NCBI GenBank assembly: GCA_902826835.1
Contig: CADEGH010000003.1
Span: forward strand, 176,021 to 240,020
Length of the DNA stretch: 64,000 nucleotides
From: an uncultured bacterium
Lineage (GTDB): Bacteria > Planctomycetota > GCA-002687715
Direction: 5' to 3'
Below are positions 15,724 through 26,100 of this stretch, piece by piece. The notes under the pieces are model-generated. The model was given only the letters and a program-made list of their open reading frames with translations. It did not search any database and was not told where the DNA came from. Positions within the stretch are counted from its first letter, which is position 1. Each line of letters begins with the position of its first letter. The position numbers were made by a program, and so were the translations under genes.

Positions 15724-17883
15724 TTGAGCGCCGAGAACCCGGGACAACTGGCCAACTTCATCTGGAGCATCTGCAACCTGCTCCGCGGACCATACAAGCG
15801 CAACGAATACCGCAAGGTCATTCTGCCCCTGACCGTGCTGCGGCGCTTCGACTCGCTGCTCGCGCCGACCAAAGCCCGCGTGCTCGCCGAGCACCAAAAC
15901 CACAAGAACAAGCCCGAAACGCTCGTCCGCAACGTCCTCGAAAAGATCAGCGGTCGCCCCTTCTACAACCTCTCGAAACTGGACCTGCCAAAGCTCCTCG
16001 GCGACCCGAACCAGCTCGCACCCAATCTCAACGCCTACATCAACGGATTCTCCAGGAATGTCCGCGAGATCATGGAACGCTTCGCGTTCGATCAGCAGAT
16101 CTCCCGCATGGCGGAGAAAAACCTCCTCTACGAGGTCATCAAAGCGTTCTGTGATCCCAAGATCGACCTCACCTTTCCGGGGTTGACCGCCGCGGAGGCC
16201 AATATCCAGATGGGCTACGTATTCGAGGAGCTCATCCGGATCGGCGCGGAGCAGTCGAACGAGGAGGCCGGGGAGCACTTCACCCCCCGCGAGGTGATCA
16301 AGCTCATGGTCAACCTCCTCCTCTCCCCCGAGAAGGACCTGCGCAAGAGCCACGCGGTCAAGACCATCTACGACCCGGCCTGCGGTACCGGCGGCATGCT
16401 CTCGGTGGCGGAGCGGTACATCCGCGACCTCAACGCCGCCTCCGATCCACATCTGTTCGGCCAGGACTGGAACGACGAGTCCTGGGCGATCTGCAAGGCC
16501 GACATGCTGATCAAGGGCGAGGACGCCGACAACATCGTCCTCGGCGACACTTTCACGAAGGACGGCTTCGACCGCGACTCCCAAGGCCGCAAGCGCACAT
16601 TCGACTACATGCTGGCGAACCCGCCGTTCGGAGTGGAGTGGAAACAGCAGCAAAAGTACATCGAGCACGAAGCCGAGTCCCTCGGTTACGAGGGCCGCTT
16701 CGGCGCGGGTCTTCCTCGCATCAACGACGGCTCACTCCTGTTCCTGCAACACATGCTGGCGAAGATGCGCGCGCCGAAAGAAGGCGGGAGCCGCATCGGC
16801 ATCGTCTTCAACGGCTCCCCCCTCTTCACGGGCGACGCCGGCAGCGGCGAGAGCAATATTCGCCAGTGGATCATCGAAAACGACTGGCTCGAGGCTGTCA
16901 TCGCCCTCCCGGATCAGCTCTTCTACAACACCGGCATCTCGACCTACATCTGGGTGCTCACCAATCGCAAGGAGTCCCGGCACAAGGGCAAAGTCCAGCT
17001 CATCGACGCCCGACGCTTCTTCGTGAAGATGCCCAAGAGCCTCGGCAACAAGCGCAACAAGATCGGAGACCCCGCCGACCGCCCGAGCGAGCCCGATCAG
17101 ATCGCCGACATCAGCCGGCTGTTCGGGAACTTCCAGGATGGTGAGACCCGGACCTTCACCGAGGAAGATCCCATCACCAAGCAGCCGGTCGAGCGGGTGC
17201 GCGTCGTGAGCAAGGTGTTCAAGAACACGGACTTCGGCTTCCAAAAAATCACCGTCGAGCGCCCGCTGCGTCTGAACTTCCAGGCGACCGCGGAGCGCCT
17301 TGCCCGCCTCGACGCCGAGAGCGGATTTGCGAAGCTCGCCACCAGCGCCAAGAAGAACGAAAAGGCCAGACTCGAGGAGATCGCCGCCGGTCAACAGCGC
17401 CAAGGGGAGATCAAGAAACTGCTGGCGAGCTTCGCGAAGGCGCACGGCTCGACGCTCTACAAAGACCGCAAGAAATTCCTCACCGACTTGCGCGAAATCG
17501 ACCGCGCGGCGGAAGTACGCCTCAGCGCTCCCGAGCTCAAAGCCATCCTCGGCGCGCTGGGCGAGCGCGACGAGACGGCCGAGATCTGCCGCGACCGGGA
17601 CGGAAACCCCGAGCCGGATGCGGATCTGCGCGATACCGAGAGCGTCCCGCTCGAGGAGGGCATGGCCGAGTACTTCCAACGCGAAGTCCTCCCGCACGTG
17701 CCCGATGCCTGGATCGACGAGAGCAAGACAAAGGTCGGCTACGAGATCCCGCTCAATCGACACTTCTACCGCTACGAGCCGCCGCGCCCGCTGGAGGTCA
17801 TCGAAGCGGATATCAAGACGTTGGAGCAGGAGATCATGGCCCTCCTCGCCGACGTGACCAGCCATGGCGAGGCAGCCCAATGA
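15724..17883 (+). CDS. hsdM: Type I restriction-modification methyltransferase subunit HsdM
   Basis: A 719-residue N6-adenine DNA methyltransferase, the modification subunit of a type I system. The N-terminal HsdM_N-like helical part (LANFIWSICNLLRGPYKRNE) is followed by the SAM-binding motif PACGTGG at residues 218-224 and the catalytic N299-P-P-F. The C terminus has the usual NRHFYRYEPPRPLEVIEADI helix. A charged, coiled-coil-prone insert lies at about 530-640. The start is a TTG, chosen by the family N terminus. The last four bases overlap the next gene (ATGA). It is the first gene of the defence operon that ends with hsdR. Confidence 0.95.
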   Translation: MSAENPGQLANFIWSICNLLRGPYKRNEYRKVILPLTVLRRFDSLLAPTKARVLAEHQNHKNKPETLVRNVLEKISGRPFYNLSKLDLPKLLGDPNQLAPNLNAYINGFSRNVREIMERFAFDQQISRMAEKNLLYEVIKAFCDPKIDLTFPGLTAAEANIQMGYVFEELIRIGAEQSNEEAGEHFTPREVIKLMVNLLLSPEKDLRKSHAVKTIYDPACGTGGMLSVAERYIRDLNAASDPHLFGQDWNDESWAICKADMLIKGEDADNIVLGDTFTKDGFDRDSQGRKRTFDYMLANPPFGVEWKQQQKYIEHEAESLGYEGRFGAGLPRINDGSLLFLQHMLAKMRAPKEGGSRIGIVFNGSPLFTGDAGSGESNIRQWIIENDWLEAVIALPDQLFYNTGISTYIWVLTNRKESRHKGKVQLIDARRFFVKMPKSLGNKRNKIGDPADRPSEPDQIADISRLFGNFQDGETRTFTEEDPITKQPVERVRVVSKVFKNTDFGFQKITVERPLRLNFQATAERLARLDAESGFAKLATSAKKNEKARLEEIAAGQQRQGEIKKLLASFAKAHGSTLYKDRKKFLTDLREIDRAAEVRLSAPELKAILGALGERDETAEICRDRDGNPEPDADLRDTESVPLEEGMAEYFQREVLPHVPDAWIDESKTKVGYEIPLNRHFYRYEPPRPLEVIEADIKTLEQEIMALLADVTSHGEAAQ

Positions 17884-19730
17884 CCGGACCGACCCACACA
17901 CGCCGCGACATCGACGGCAAAGGCCGAACCATCCGCGAACTGCTCTCCGGCCGTAAGTACTCGATCGACTATTACCAGCGCGAGTACAAGTGGCAGCAAA
18001 AGCAGGTCACAGAGCTGATCGACGACCTCGCCGCCAAGTTTTTGGAAAGTCACGAAGAAGGCAACGAACGTCGTGCGGTGGCCGACTACGGCCACTACTT
18101 CCTCGGGTCGATCATCGTCAGCGACAAAGACGGCCAAAAGTTCGTCATTGACGGCCAGCAACGTCTGACCACGCTGACCCTTCTCCTCATCTTCCTCCAG
18201 CACCAGATCACCGATCGGGAACAAAAAGGTCAGATCGCCGATCTGATCTTCTCGCAAAAGTACGGCACGCGCTCATTCAATCTCGACATCCCCGAGCGCA
18301 CGGCGTGCATGAATGATCTCTACACCGAGGGGAAGTCCTCGGACGTCGGCGCCTCCGAGTCCGTCAGCAACATCACGGCCCGTTACGCCGAACTGCAAGA
18401 ACAATTCCCCGAAGAGTTGAGCGGCCCGGCGCTTCCCTACTTCGTGGACTGGCTGATCGAAAACGTGCACATCATCGAGATCACGGCCTACTCGGACGGC
18501 GAAGCCTACACGATCTTCGAGACTATGAACGACCGCGGACTCTCCCTCACCCCCGCGGACATGCTCAAAGGCTACCTACTCGCCAACATCACCGACGCCG
18601 ACAGCCGCACCCTTGCCAGCCGAACCTGGAAGGAGCAGGTCCAAGCGCTCGCCGAGATCGGCAAGGACGAGGATGCCGACGGCATCAAGTCCTGGTTGCG
18701 CAGCCAGTACGCCCAGAGCATCCGCGAGCGGAAGCGCGCCGCCGAGCCCCAGGACTTCGACCTCATCGGCACGGAGTTCCACCGTTGGGTGCGCGACCAC
18801 GAGGAAAGGCTCGGTCTATCCGCCAGCGACGAATTTGCGCGCTTCATCGAACGCGATTTCGACTTTTTCGGCCACTGGTACGAGCGCCTCCGACGCGCCG
18901 GAGAGACGCTGACTCCCGGCCTCGAATGTGTGCACTTCAACGCCCAGCACAACTTCACTCTCCAATACCCGGTCCTTCTGGCACCGATCAAGCCCGACGA
19001 CGACGAGGCCACCGCCCTGCGCAAGCTGCGCGTGGTGGCCGCGTGGCTCGATATCCTGATCCACCGCCGCATCTGGAACTGGCGTGCCATGGACTACTCG
19101 ACCATGCAGTACGCCATGTTCCTCGCCATGCGGGACATCCGCGGCAAGAGCGCGCCCGAATTAGCCACGCTGCTGCGGGCGCGACTCGACGCCGAGAGTG
19201 AGACGTTTTCCGGCAACGACTGCTTTCGATTGCACGGCATCAACGGCCGCCAGATCCATCGCCTGCTCGCGCGCATGACCGACTTCGTGGAGACCCGCTC
19301 GGGCATGGCCTCGCGCTACGCCGAGTACGCGCAGCGTGGCCGGAAGGGTTACGAGATCGAACACATCTGGGCCGACCACCCCGAACGCCACTCCGACGAG
19401 TTCGCGAACGCGAGCGAGTTCGCCGAGTACCGCAATCGCATCGGGGGGCTCCTGCTCCTGCCCAAGAGCTTCAACGCCAGCTTCGGAGATCTTCCTTACG
19501 CCGAGAAGCGACACCACTACCTCGGCCAAAACCTGCTCGCTCGCAGCCTCAACGAGAAGGCGTACGACCACAATCCCGGCTTCCGACGCTTCATTGCCGA
19601 GAGCGGTTTGCCTTTCGTCGCTCATGCCAGATTCAAGAAGGCCGATCTCGAAGCGCGCCAAGATCTCTACCGGCGGCTCGCCGAGCGCATCTGGAGCCCG
19701 GAACGCCTCGCCGAGGAGGCGGCGTCGTGA
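17880..19730 (+). CDS. DUF262/DUF1524 (GmrSD-like) nuclease-type protein
   Basis: A 616-residue protein with an N-terminal DUF262 domain. The hallmark IDGQQR at about residues 90-95 follows SIDYYQREYKW and precedes the LTTLTLLLIFL helix. The C-terminal DUF1524 HNH-like nuclease carries EHIWADH at about 494-500 and the later NRIGGLLLLP. In GmrSD and relatives DUF262 is a DGQQR nucleotide-dependent ParB-like domain and DUF1524 is the nuclease; together they cut modified DNA. Its start overlaps the hsdM stop (ATGA) and its stop overlaps the hsdS start (GTGA), so it is made with the type I subunits. Inference: it adds a second, modification-sensing or phage-sensing layer to the same operon. Confidence 0.88.
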   Translation: MTGPTHTRRDIDGKGRTIRELLSGRKYSIDYYQREYKWQQKQVTELIDDLAAKFLESHEEGNERRAVADYGHYFLGSIIVSDKDGQKFVIDGQQRLTTLTLLLIFLQHQITDREQKGQIADLIFSQKYGTRSFNLDIPERTACMNDLYTEGKSSDVGASESVSNITARYAELQEQFPEELSGPALPYFVDWLIENVHIIEITAYSDGEAYTIFETMNDRGLSLTPADMLKGYLLANITDADSRTLASRTWKEQVQALAEIGKDEDADGIKSWLRSQYAQSIRERKRAAEPQDFDLIGTEFHRWVRDHEERLGLSASDEFARFIERDFDFFGHWYERLRRAGETLTPGLECVHFNAQHNFTLQYPVLLAPIKPDDDEATALRKLRVVAAWLDILIHRRIWNWRAMDYSTMQYAMFLAMRDIRGKSAPELATLLRARLDAESETFSGNDCFRLHGINGRQIHRLLARMTDFVETRSGMASRYAEYAQRGRKGYEIEHIWADHPERHSDEFANASEFAEYRNRIGGLLLLPKSFNASFGDLPYAEKRHHYLGQNLLARSLNEKAYDHNPGFRRFIAESGLPFVAHARFKKADLEARQDLYRRLAERIWSPERLAEEAAS

Positions 19731-21097
19731 GTTTGCCGCCGTATCCGCGTTACAAACCGAGTGGGGTCGAATGGCTTGGTGAGGTACCCGCGCATTGGGA
19801 AGCGATCCGAGTTGGGGCGGTGTTTCGTCTAATAAGCGGCGGCACGCCGAGTACGGGCGTGGCGGATTACTGGGATTCCGGAATTCCATGGGTCTCGGCT
19901 AAAGACATGAAGTCGATTCGAATCGTTGATGCGGAGGACCACGTCACTCCTCTTGCCGTTGCCGAAACTGCGACATCACTTGCTCCAGCCGGATCGGCCC
20001 TCATTGTCGCACGATCCGGGATCTTGAAGCACACATTGCCTGTAGCAGTTGCCGAGCGTGAGGTTGCAATCAATCAGGATATTAAGGGATGCCTGCCGAA
20101 TCCGAATCGCATAAACAGCTATTTCTTTGCGTACTGGATCTTGGGACACCAGCAGCCTTTGTTGGCTTTATGGCGCCAGCAGGGTGCGACGGTAGAGAGT
20201 CTCAACGTAGAGAAGATCAAAACGGCAATCCTGCCAATCCCCTCGCTGCCTGAGCAATTCGGGATTGCCAAGTTTCTCGACCGCGAGACCGCAAAGATCG
20301 ACACGCTGGTGGCGAAGAAGCGGACGTTGATCGAGCGGCTGAAGGAGAAGCGCACCGCACTCATTTCGCGCACGGTCACCCGAGGTCTCCCCCCCGACGC
20401 CGCCCGCGCCGCCGGTCTCGACCCGTACCCCAAGCTCAAACCCTCCGGCATCGGCTCTGTCGGGGAAGTCCCGGCGAACCTGCGCGTGAAGCGACTGATG
20501 CACCTCACCGACCCGTTTCGCCCAATCATGTACGGAATCGTCCTTCCCGGACCCGACGTGCCCGGCGGAGTTCCCATAGTGAAGGGTGGAGATGTCAAGC
20601 CCGGGCGCCTGGCACTGGAAAACCTCTGCCGAACTACAGTTGAGATCGAAGCAGGTTATGCGCGAAGTAGGCTGGCTGCGGGTGACATCGTCTTTTCGAT
20701 TCGTGGCACGGTGGGTGAGGTCGAATTGGTGCCTCAAGAAATCTCGGGAGCAAATCTCACCCAGGACGCTGCCCGCGTGGCGCCGCATCCTGCTACGAAC
20801 GCAACTTGGCTGCTTTACGCCTTGAAGGCGAAAGCAATTATCGATCCGCTGCTCTCACTGAGTCTCGGCGCAGCTGTTCGCGGCGTGAACATCAGGGATC
20901 TCAAGCGGGTCGTGCTGCTTGTTCCTCCGTTAAACGAACAAAGGGCCGTCGCGGACTATCTAGATCGGGAGACGACTGCGATAGAAGCACTGTGCGCGAA
21001 AGTCGAGACCGCAATCGAGCGCCTTCACGAATACCGCGCGTCACTAATCACCGCAGCCGTGACGGGAAGGATCGACGTGCGTGGAGCAGTCGCATGA
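19727..21097 (+). CDS. hsdS: Type I restriction-modification specificity subunit HsdS
   Basis: A 456-residue specificity subunit with two target-recognition domains, at about residues 20-155 and 245-390. They are separated by a helical conserved region (FLDRETAKIDTLVAKKRTLI) and followed by a second (YLDRETTAIEALCAKVETAI). Both halves begin with the usual YP.(Y/L)KPSG...GEVP motif. The GTG start overlaps the upstream stop. The first recognition domain (about 19800-20260) is visibly more AT-rich than the flanks, as expected for a swapped recognition module. The two-part structure predicts a bipartite target, whose sequence cannot be deduced. Confidence 0.94.
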   Translation: MSLPPYPRYKPSGVEWLGEVPAHWEAIRVGAVFRLISGGTPSTGVADYWDSGIPWVSAKDMKSIRIVDAEDHVTPLAVAETATSLAPAGSALIVARSGILKHTLPVAVAEREVAINQDIKGCLPNPNRINSYFFAYWILGHQQPLLALWRQQGATVESLNVEKIKTAILPIPSLPEQFGIAKFLDRETAKIDTLVAKKRTLIERLKEKRTALISRTVTRGLPPDAARAAGLDPYPKLKPSGIGSVGEVPANLRVKRLMHLTDPFRPIMYGIVLPGPDVPGGVPIVKGGDVKPGRLALENLCRTTVEIEAGYARSRLAAGDIVFSIRGTVGEVELVPQEISGANLTQDAARVAPHPATNATWLLYALKAKAIIDPLLSLSLGAAVRGVNIRDLKRVVLLVPPLNEQRAVADYLDRETTAIEALCAKVETAIERLHEYRASLITAAVTGRIDVRGAVA

Positions 21098-21402
21098 GCA
21101 CGACCATCGAGACCGAGGGTGTCGAAGCGGACTCGGTCAGAGCAAGAAGCACAATTGCCTGCGGCCGCAAGTCCGGGCGCGGCCAATTCAGGCGGATTAA
21201 GGCGGACTTCGAGCTCAACCAGCTCTTTGCGGAGCTGAAGCATCACGACTACATGAAGGCCGCCACCTGGGGCAAAGTCGACGTCGGCATCGGTCGGCAA
21301 GTGAATCACCGTGGAGTCTCCGACCAGCCGCTCCTCCGAGCCCAAGACGGGATTGCGAATGGGCTTGGCCTCCGGGTGTTCGAGAGCAAGGGGTCGCTGT
21401 GA
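21094..21402 (+). CDS. Small protein of unknown function inside the hsd operon
   Basis: A 102-residue frame whose ATG overlaps the hsdS stop (ATGA), the same coupling used by neighbouring junctions. This is the main reason to accept it. The product starts MSTTIETEGVEADSVRARST and contains an amphipathic-looking central piece (FELNQLFAELKHHDYMKAA). I recognise no family. It could be a real accessory protein or a degraded remnant of a longer gene: the downstream half (NHRGVSDQPLLRAQDG) looks less protein-like. A 73-bp gap separates it from the next gene. Confidence 0.5.
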   Translation: MSTTIETEGVEADSVRARSTIACGRKSGRGQFRRIKADFELNQLFAELKHHDYMKAATWGKVDVGIGRQVNHRGVSDQPLLRAQDGIANGLGLRVFESKGSL

Positions 21403-21475
21403 CGCTGGGCTATTTCCTGCTCATCTCCCGCAAGCGCACTATCCGGGGCGCGATCGGCCGGGTTAAGATCGTCCT

Positions 21476-22630
21476 ATGACCCGTGTCGCGATCAGGCCGG
21501 AGCTCTTGAGATGGGCGCGCGAACGCTCGGGACTTGGCGTCCGTTCGCTGGAAAGCCGCTTTCCCAAACTGGAAGCCTGGGAGCGCCGCGAAGTCTTACC
21601 GACGTTCAAACAACTCGAGGACTTCGCCCGGGCCACCCATACGCCGATTGGATTTCTGTTCTTGGCGGAGCCACCCGTCGAGCGGCTTCCCATCCCGGAC
21701 TTGAGAACCCTCGCCGGGATTCCGTTCCCGCGGCCGAGCCCTGACCTCTTGGAGACTATTTACCTCTGCCAGCACCGACAGGACTGGTACCGCGAATTCG
21801 TGCGCGCCAACGGCGGGGCGCCGTTGGGGTTCGTGGGGTCGGCTCGCAAGTCCGAGGCCATCGATCAGGTCGCATCCCGGATGCGGACCACCCTCGGCCT
21901 CGAGGTGGCCGAGCGCGCTCGTCTGGGTACCTGGCAGGAAGCATTGCGCCGCATGGTGGATCAGGCCGAGGAGGCCGGCATCCTGGTCATGGTGAGTGGA
22001 ATCGTCGGCAGCAACGCGCACCGGCCCCTCAATCCGAGCGAATTCCGCGGCTTCGCGCTGTCGGATGCGTGGGTTCCCCTCGTGTTCGTGAATGGCGCCG
22101 ACAGCAAGGCCGCCCAGATGTTCACCCTCGCCCACGAACTCGCCCACCTCTGGCTGGGCGAAACGGCGGTCTCGGATGCGGATACGGCGCAGCCGCCCCG
22201 TCACGAGATCGAACGATGGTGCGACCAGGTGGCGGCGGAACTGCTGATGCCCCTCGATTCGGTTCGGAGTGAGCACAACCGCGCTGAGCCTTTGCTCGCC
22301 GAGGCCAATCGCCTCGCCCGGCGATTCAAGGTCAGCACGCTCGTGGCCCTGCGTCGCATCCATGACACGGGATGCATCGACCATAGTATTTTCTGGGATG
22401 CTTTTGATCGCGAACGCAGCCGGTTGCTCACCTTGCCCAAGGGAAAAAAGAACGGGGGTGACTTCTTTGCAACTCTCGGAGTTCGAGTCGGCCGGTCGTT
22501 GGCCCACGCGCTGGTCGTAAGCACGCTCGAAGGCCGCACAAGCTTTACTGAGGCGCTCCGCCTGCTCGGGATCAAGAAGTTGTCCACCTTCGACACCTTG
22601 GCCAAACGCCTGGGATTCGAGCCCTCGTGA
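21476..22630 (+). CDS. XRE-type HTH plus ImmA/IrrE metallopeptidase
   Basis: A 384-residue protein. Residues about 8-60 resemble an XRE-like DNA-binding domain (LLRWARERSGLGVRSLESRF, ending THTPIGFLFL). The ImmA/IrrE zinc-protease domain has H220-E-L-A-H224 within FTLAHELAHLWLGE, with the later WCDQVAAELLMP segment typical of the family. Such proteins cleave or act with a repressor or antitoxin. Here the GTG of the next gene (DUF4411) overlaps its stop (GTGA), and the pair is a recurrent toxin-antitoxin-like or regulatory module near type I loci. Likely role: control of the operon or an abortive-infection layer. Confidence 0.87.
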   Translation: MTRVAIRPELLRWARERSGLGVRSLESRFPKLEAWERREVLPTFKQLEDFARATHTPIGFLFLAEPPVERLPIPDLRTLAGIPFPRPSPDLLETIYLCQHRQDWYREFVRANGGAPLGFVGSARKSEAIDQVASRMRTTLGLEVAERARLGTWQEALRRMVDQAEEAGILVMVSGIVGSNAHRPLNPSEFRGFALSDAWVPLVFVNGADSKAAQMFTLAHELAHLWLGETAVSDADTAQPPRHEIERWCDQVAAELLMPLDSVRSEHNRAEPLLAEANRLARRFKVSTLVALRRIHDTGCIDHSIFWDAFDRERSRLLTLPKGKKNGGDFFATLGVRVGRSLAHALVVSTLEGRTSFTEALRLLGIKKLSTFDTLAKRLGFEPS

Positions 22631-23121
22631 GCTACCTACTCGATGCCAATGTGTTCATCGCCGCCAAGCGACTTCACTACGGTTTCGATTTTTGCCCAGC
22701 GTTCTGGGAGTGGCTCGCGCGGCAGAATCGGGCGGGAAGGGTGTTCAGTATTGATCGGGTCGGCACCGAGATCGCTACGGGGACCGATGACCTCTCGCTC
22801 TGGGCGGAATCTCTTGGTGCCACCTTCTTCTTGCCACCTGACGCCGCGATGCTCGCGAGCTTCGGCCTCGTGAACAATTGGGCGATAGGACAGCCGTACA
22901 CACCCGCCGCCCTCGAGTTGTTGGCTCGAGGCGCGGATAGCTACTTGGTGGCTCACGCCCACGCGCACCGAATGACGGTGGTCACCCACGAGAAACCCGA
23001 GAACTCCAAGCATATCGTCAAAATTCCCAACGCCTGCGTCGCGCTCGGTGTGCACTACGTCTCGCCGTTCGAGATGCTGCGGCGCGAGCGGGCGCGATTC
23101 GTTCTGGGGGCAGGGCCATGA
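22627..23121 (+). CDS. DUF4411 family, PIN-like domain protein
   Basis: A 164-residue protein starting MSYLLDANVFIAAKRLHYGF, with the N-terminal LLDAN acidic motif of PIN-fold nucleases. Further acidic and conserved positions follow in FSIDRVGTEI, LLARGADSYLVAHA and VVTHEKPEN. DUF4411 proteins are usually encoded next to ImmA/IrrE-XRE proteins, as here, and are thought to act as the RNase-like toxin of the pair. Start GTG overlaps the upstream stop and the stop overlaps the hsdR ATG. Enzymatic activity is inferred from fold only. Confidence 0.82.
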   Translation: MSYLLDANVFIAAKRLHYGFDFCPAFWEWLARQNRAGRVFSIDRVGTEIATGTDDLSLWAESLGATFFLPPDAAMLASFGLVNNWAIGQPYTPAALELLARGADSYLVAHAHAHRMTVVTHEKPENSKHIVKIPNACVALGVHYVSPFEMLRRERARFVLGAGP

Positions 23122-26100
23122 GTCGTCAGACGAACGAACGCGCCTTCGAAGGGCACGTCGAGGAGGTGCTACTCGGGGGCGGCGGCTGGAAGTCCGGTAC
23201 CAACGCCGAGTGGGACGTGGAGCGCGCGCTTTTCCCCGCCCGCGTTTACGAATTCCTCGCGGCTGCGCAGCCGAAGCTCTGGGCTGAGATGCGAGCCCTT
23301 CACGCGGCTGGCCTGGAGAAGTTGATCCTAGCCGCCCTGGTCAAAGAACTGGACCTCAAGGGCACGCTGCATGTGCTGCGTCACGGGTTCAAGTTCTACG
23401 GCAAGACCTTCCGGCTCGCGTATTTCAAGCCTGCGCATGGGCTCAACGACGAGGTGCTGGAGCTCTACGCGCGGAACCAGCTCACGATCACCCGTCAGGT
23501 TCTCTGTCATCCGGGGAAACACGACACGGTGGATCTCCTGTTCGCGGTGAACGGCTTGCCGGTCGCGACCTGCGAGCTCAAGAATCCCGGCACCGGCCAG
23601 AGATGGAACGACGCGGTACGGCAGTACCTCGAGGACCGCGATCCGCGGGCCCCCTTGTTCGCGTTCAAGTCGCGTGCCGTGGTCCATTTCGCCGCCGATC
23701 CCGACGAAGTGCACATGGCCACCCGGCTGCGCGGCGAAGACACGCTCTTTCTGCCCTTCAATCGGGGCAGCCACCCGGGCGAGGTGCAGTGCGGGGCGGG
23801 CAATCCGCAACACCCCTCCGGCTATCGTACCGGCTACTTCTGGGAGGAAGTGCTGCAGCGCGACAGCTTCCTGGACATCCTCGGGCATTTTGTGTTCGTG
23901 GAGAAGAACGACGAGAAGGTCGACGACGGGCAAGGTGGTCACCGACGGATCACCAAGGAGGCCGTGATCTTCCCGCGCTACCACCAGCTCGACGCGGTGC
24001 GGAAGGTGATCACCGCCGCTCGCGGCGAGGGGCCGGGACGCAACTACCTGATTCAGCACTCGGCAGGGAGCGGGAAGACCAACAGCATTTCGTGGCTGTC
24101 GCATCGGCTCGCGAGCCTGCACGACGCGCAGGACCGTAAGATCTTCGACTGCGTCGTCGTGATCACTGACCGCCGCGTGCTCGACCAGCAGCTCCAGGAC
24201 GCGATCTACCAAATCGAGCATGCCCAGGGCGTCGTCAAAGCGATCGATCACGACAGCAAGCAACTCGCGGCGGCGTTGGTCGACGGCACCAAGATCGTGA
24301 TCACGACGCTGCAGAAGTTCCCCTTCGTGCTGCGCGGCCTGCTGCATGTCGCCGGCGCTGAGACGCAGGAGAAGGCCACAGCCGAGGAGAAGGCCCAGGC
24401 GAAGTCGTGGGAAGCCGAGATCGCGAGGCGCCGCTACGCCGTCATCGTGGACGAGGCCCATTCCAGTCAGACCGGCGAGACGGCGCGCGAGCTCAAGTCG
24501 ATCCTCGGCGCGGGTTCGGCCGAGGATGCCGAAGGCGAGACCGACTTCGAAGACGGGCTCAACCAGGTCATGAGCTCGCGCGGCAGGCAAGCGAACCTGA
24601 GTTTCATTGCCTTCACCGCTACCCCGAAGGGCAAGACCCTGGAGCTGTTCGGACGACCAGGAGCCGGAGGTCTGCCCGAAGCATTTCACATCTACAGCAT
24701 GCGACAGGCGATCGAGGAGGGTTGCATTCTCGACGTATTGACTAACTACACGACCTACGCCACCTACTACAGGCTCCTGAAGGCCGCCGAAGACGATCCC
24801 GAACTTCCCTTGAAGAAGGGCGCTCGGGCGTTGACCAAATTCATGAGCTGGCATCCCTACAATATCGAACAGAAGATAGAGGTGATCGTCGAGCACTTCC
24901 GACGCAGCGTGCTGCATCAGCTCGGCGGCCGTGGGAAGGCGATGGTAGTGACTCCCTCTCGCCTGCATGCCGTGCGGTACAAACTCGCCTTCGAGCGCTA
25001 CCTGGTCGAGAAGGGATACGCGGATGTTCGCCCCCTCGTCGCATTCAGTGGGAGGGTGACTGACCCGGACACTGGGCTCCAGTACACGGAACCCGGTATG
25101 AACACCGATGTGGTGACCGGCAAGCCGATCAGTGAAGCGGCCCTCCCGTCCCGTTTCGAGACGCCGGACTATCAGGTGCTGCTGGTCGCGAACAAATACC
25201 AGACGGGCTTCGATCAGCCCTTGCTGTGCGCCATGTACGTCGACAAACGCCTCGACGGCGTTCAGGCCGTGCAGACCCTCTCACGCCTGAACCGGAGAAT
25301 CCACGGCAAAGACGCCCCCTTCGTGCTCGACTTCGAAAACGACGCCGAGAACATTTACCGGGCCTTCAAGCCCTACTACGACAAGACGGAACTCGCGGCA
25401 GCTTCGGATCCGTCGATGTTGAACACGATCAAGCACGATCTCGATCAAGCGCAGGTCTATCATTGGAGCGAGGTCGAGGCGTTCGCGCGGATTTTCTACA
25501 AGCCGCCGGAGCGGCAGGGGCCGGCGGACCACGCGCACATGCAGCGCCACCTGCAACCGGCAGTGGATCGCTTCAAGGCGATCGCCGACGAGTCCCGGCG
25601 TGAAGAACTCCGGGGGAAGCTCTCCGGCTACGTGAAGGCCTACGCCTTTCTCAGTCAGATCATTCCCTACGCCGACGCCGACCTGGAGATGCTCTACAGC
25701 TTTGGCCGATTCCTGCTGCCCCATCTCCCCCTCGGCCGCGATACTGCGATCGTGAAAGTGCGGGACGAGGTGGCGCTTCAGTACTACCGTCTGGAACGCG
25801 TGTTTTCAGGGGCAATCCCGGTGAAGGAGGGCGAACCCCAGTACATCAAGAGCCCGAGCGACGTGGGCAGCGGCAAGGCCAACGACGAAAAGGCACCGCT
25901 CTCCCAGATCATCGAGGTGCTCAACGAGCGATTCGGAACGCAGTTTTCGGAGGAGGATCGCCTGTTCTTCCAGCAGATCAAAGAGAAGGCGTGCAAGAGC
26001 GAGCAGATCGTTCGAACTGCGCTGGCCAACCCTCTGGACAAGTTTGAATTGGGAATCCGCAAACTGATCGAAAGCCTGATGATCGAGCGGTTGGGGGAGA

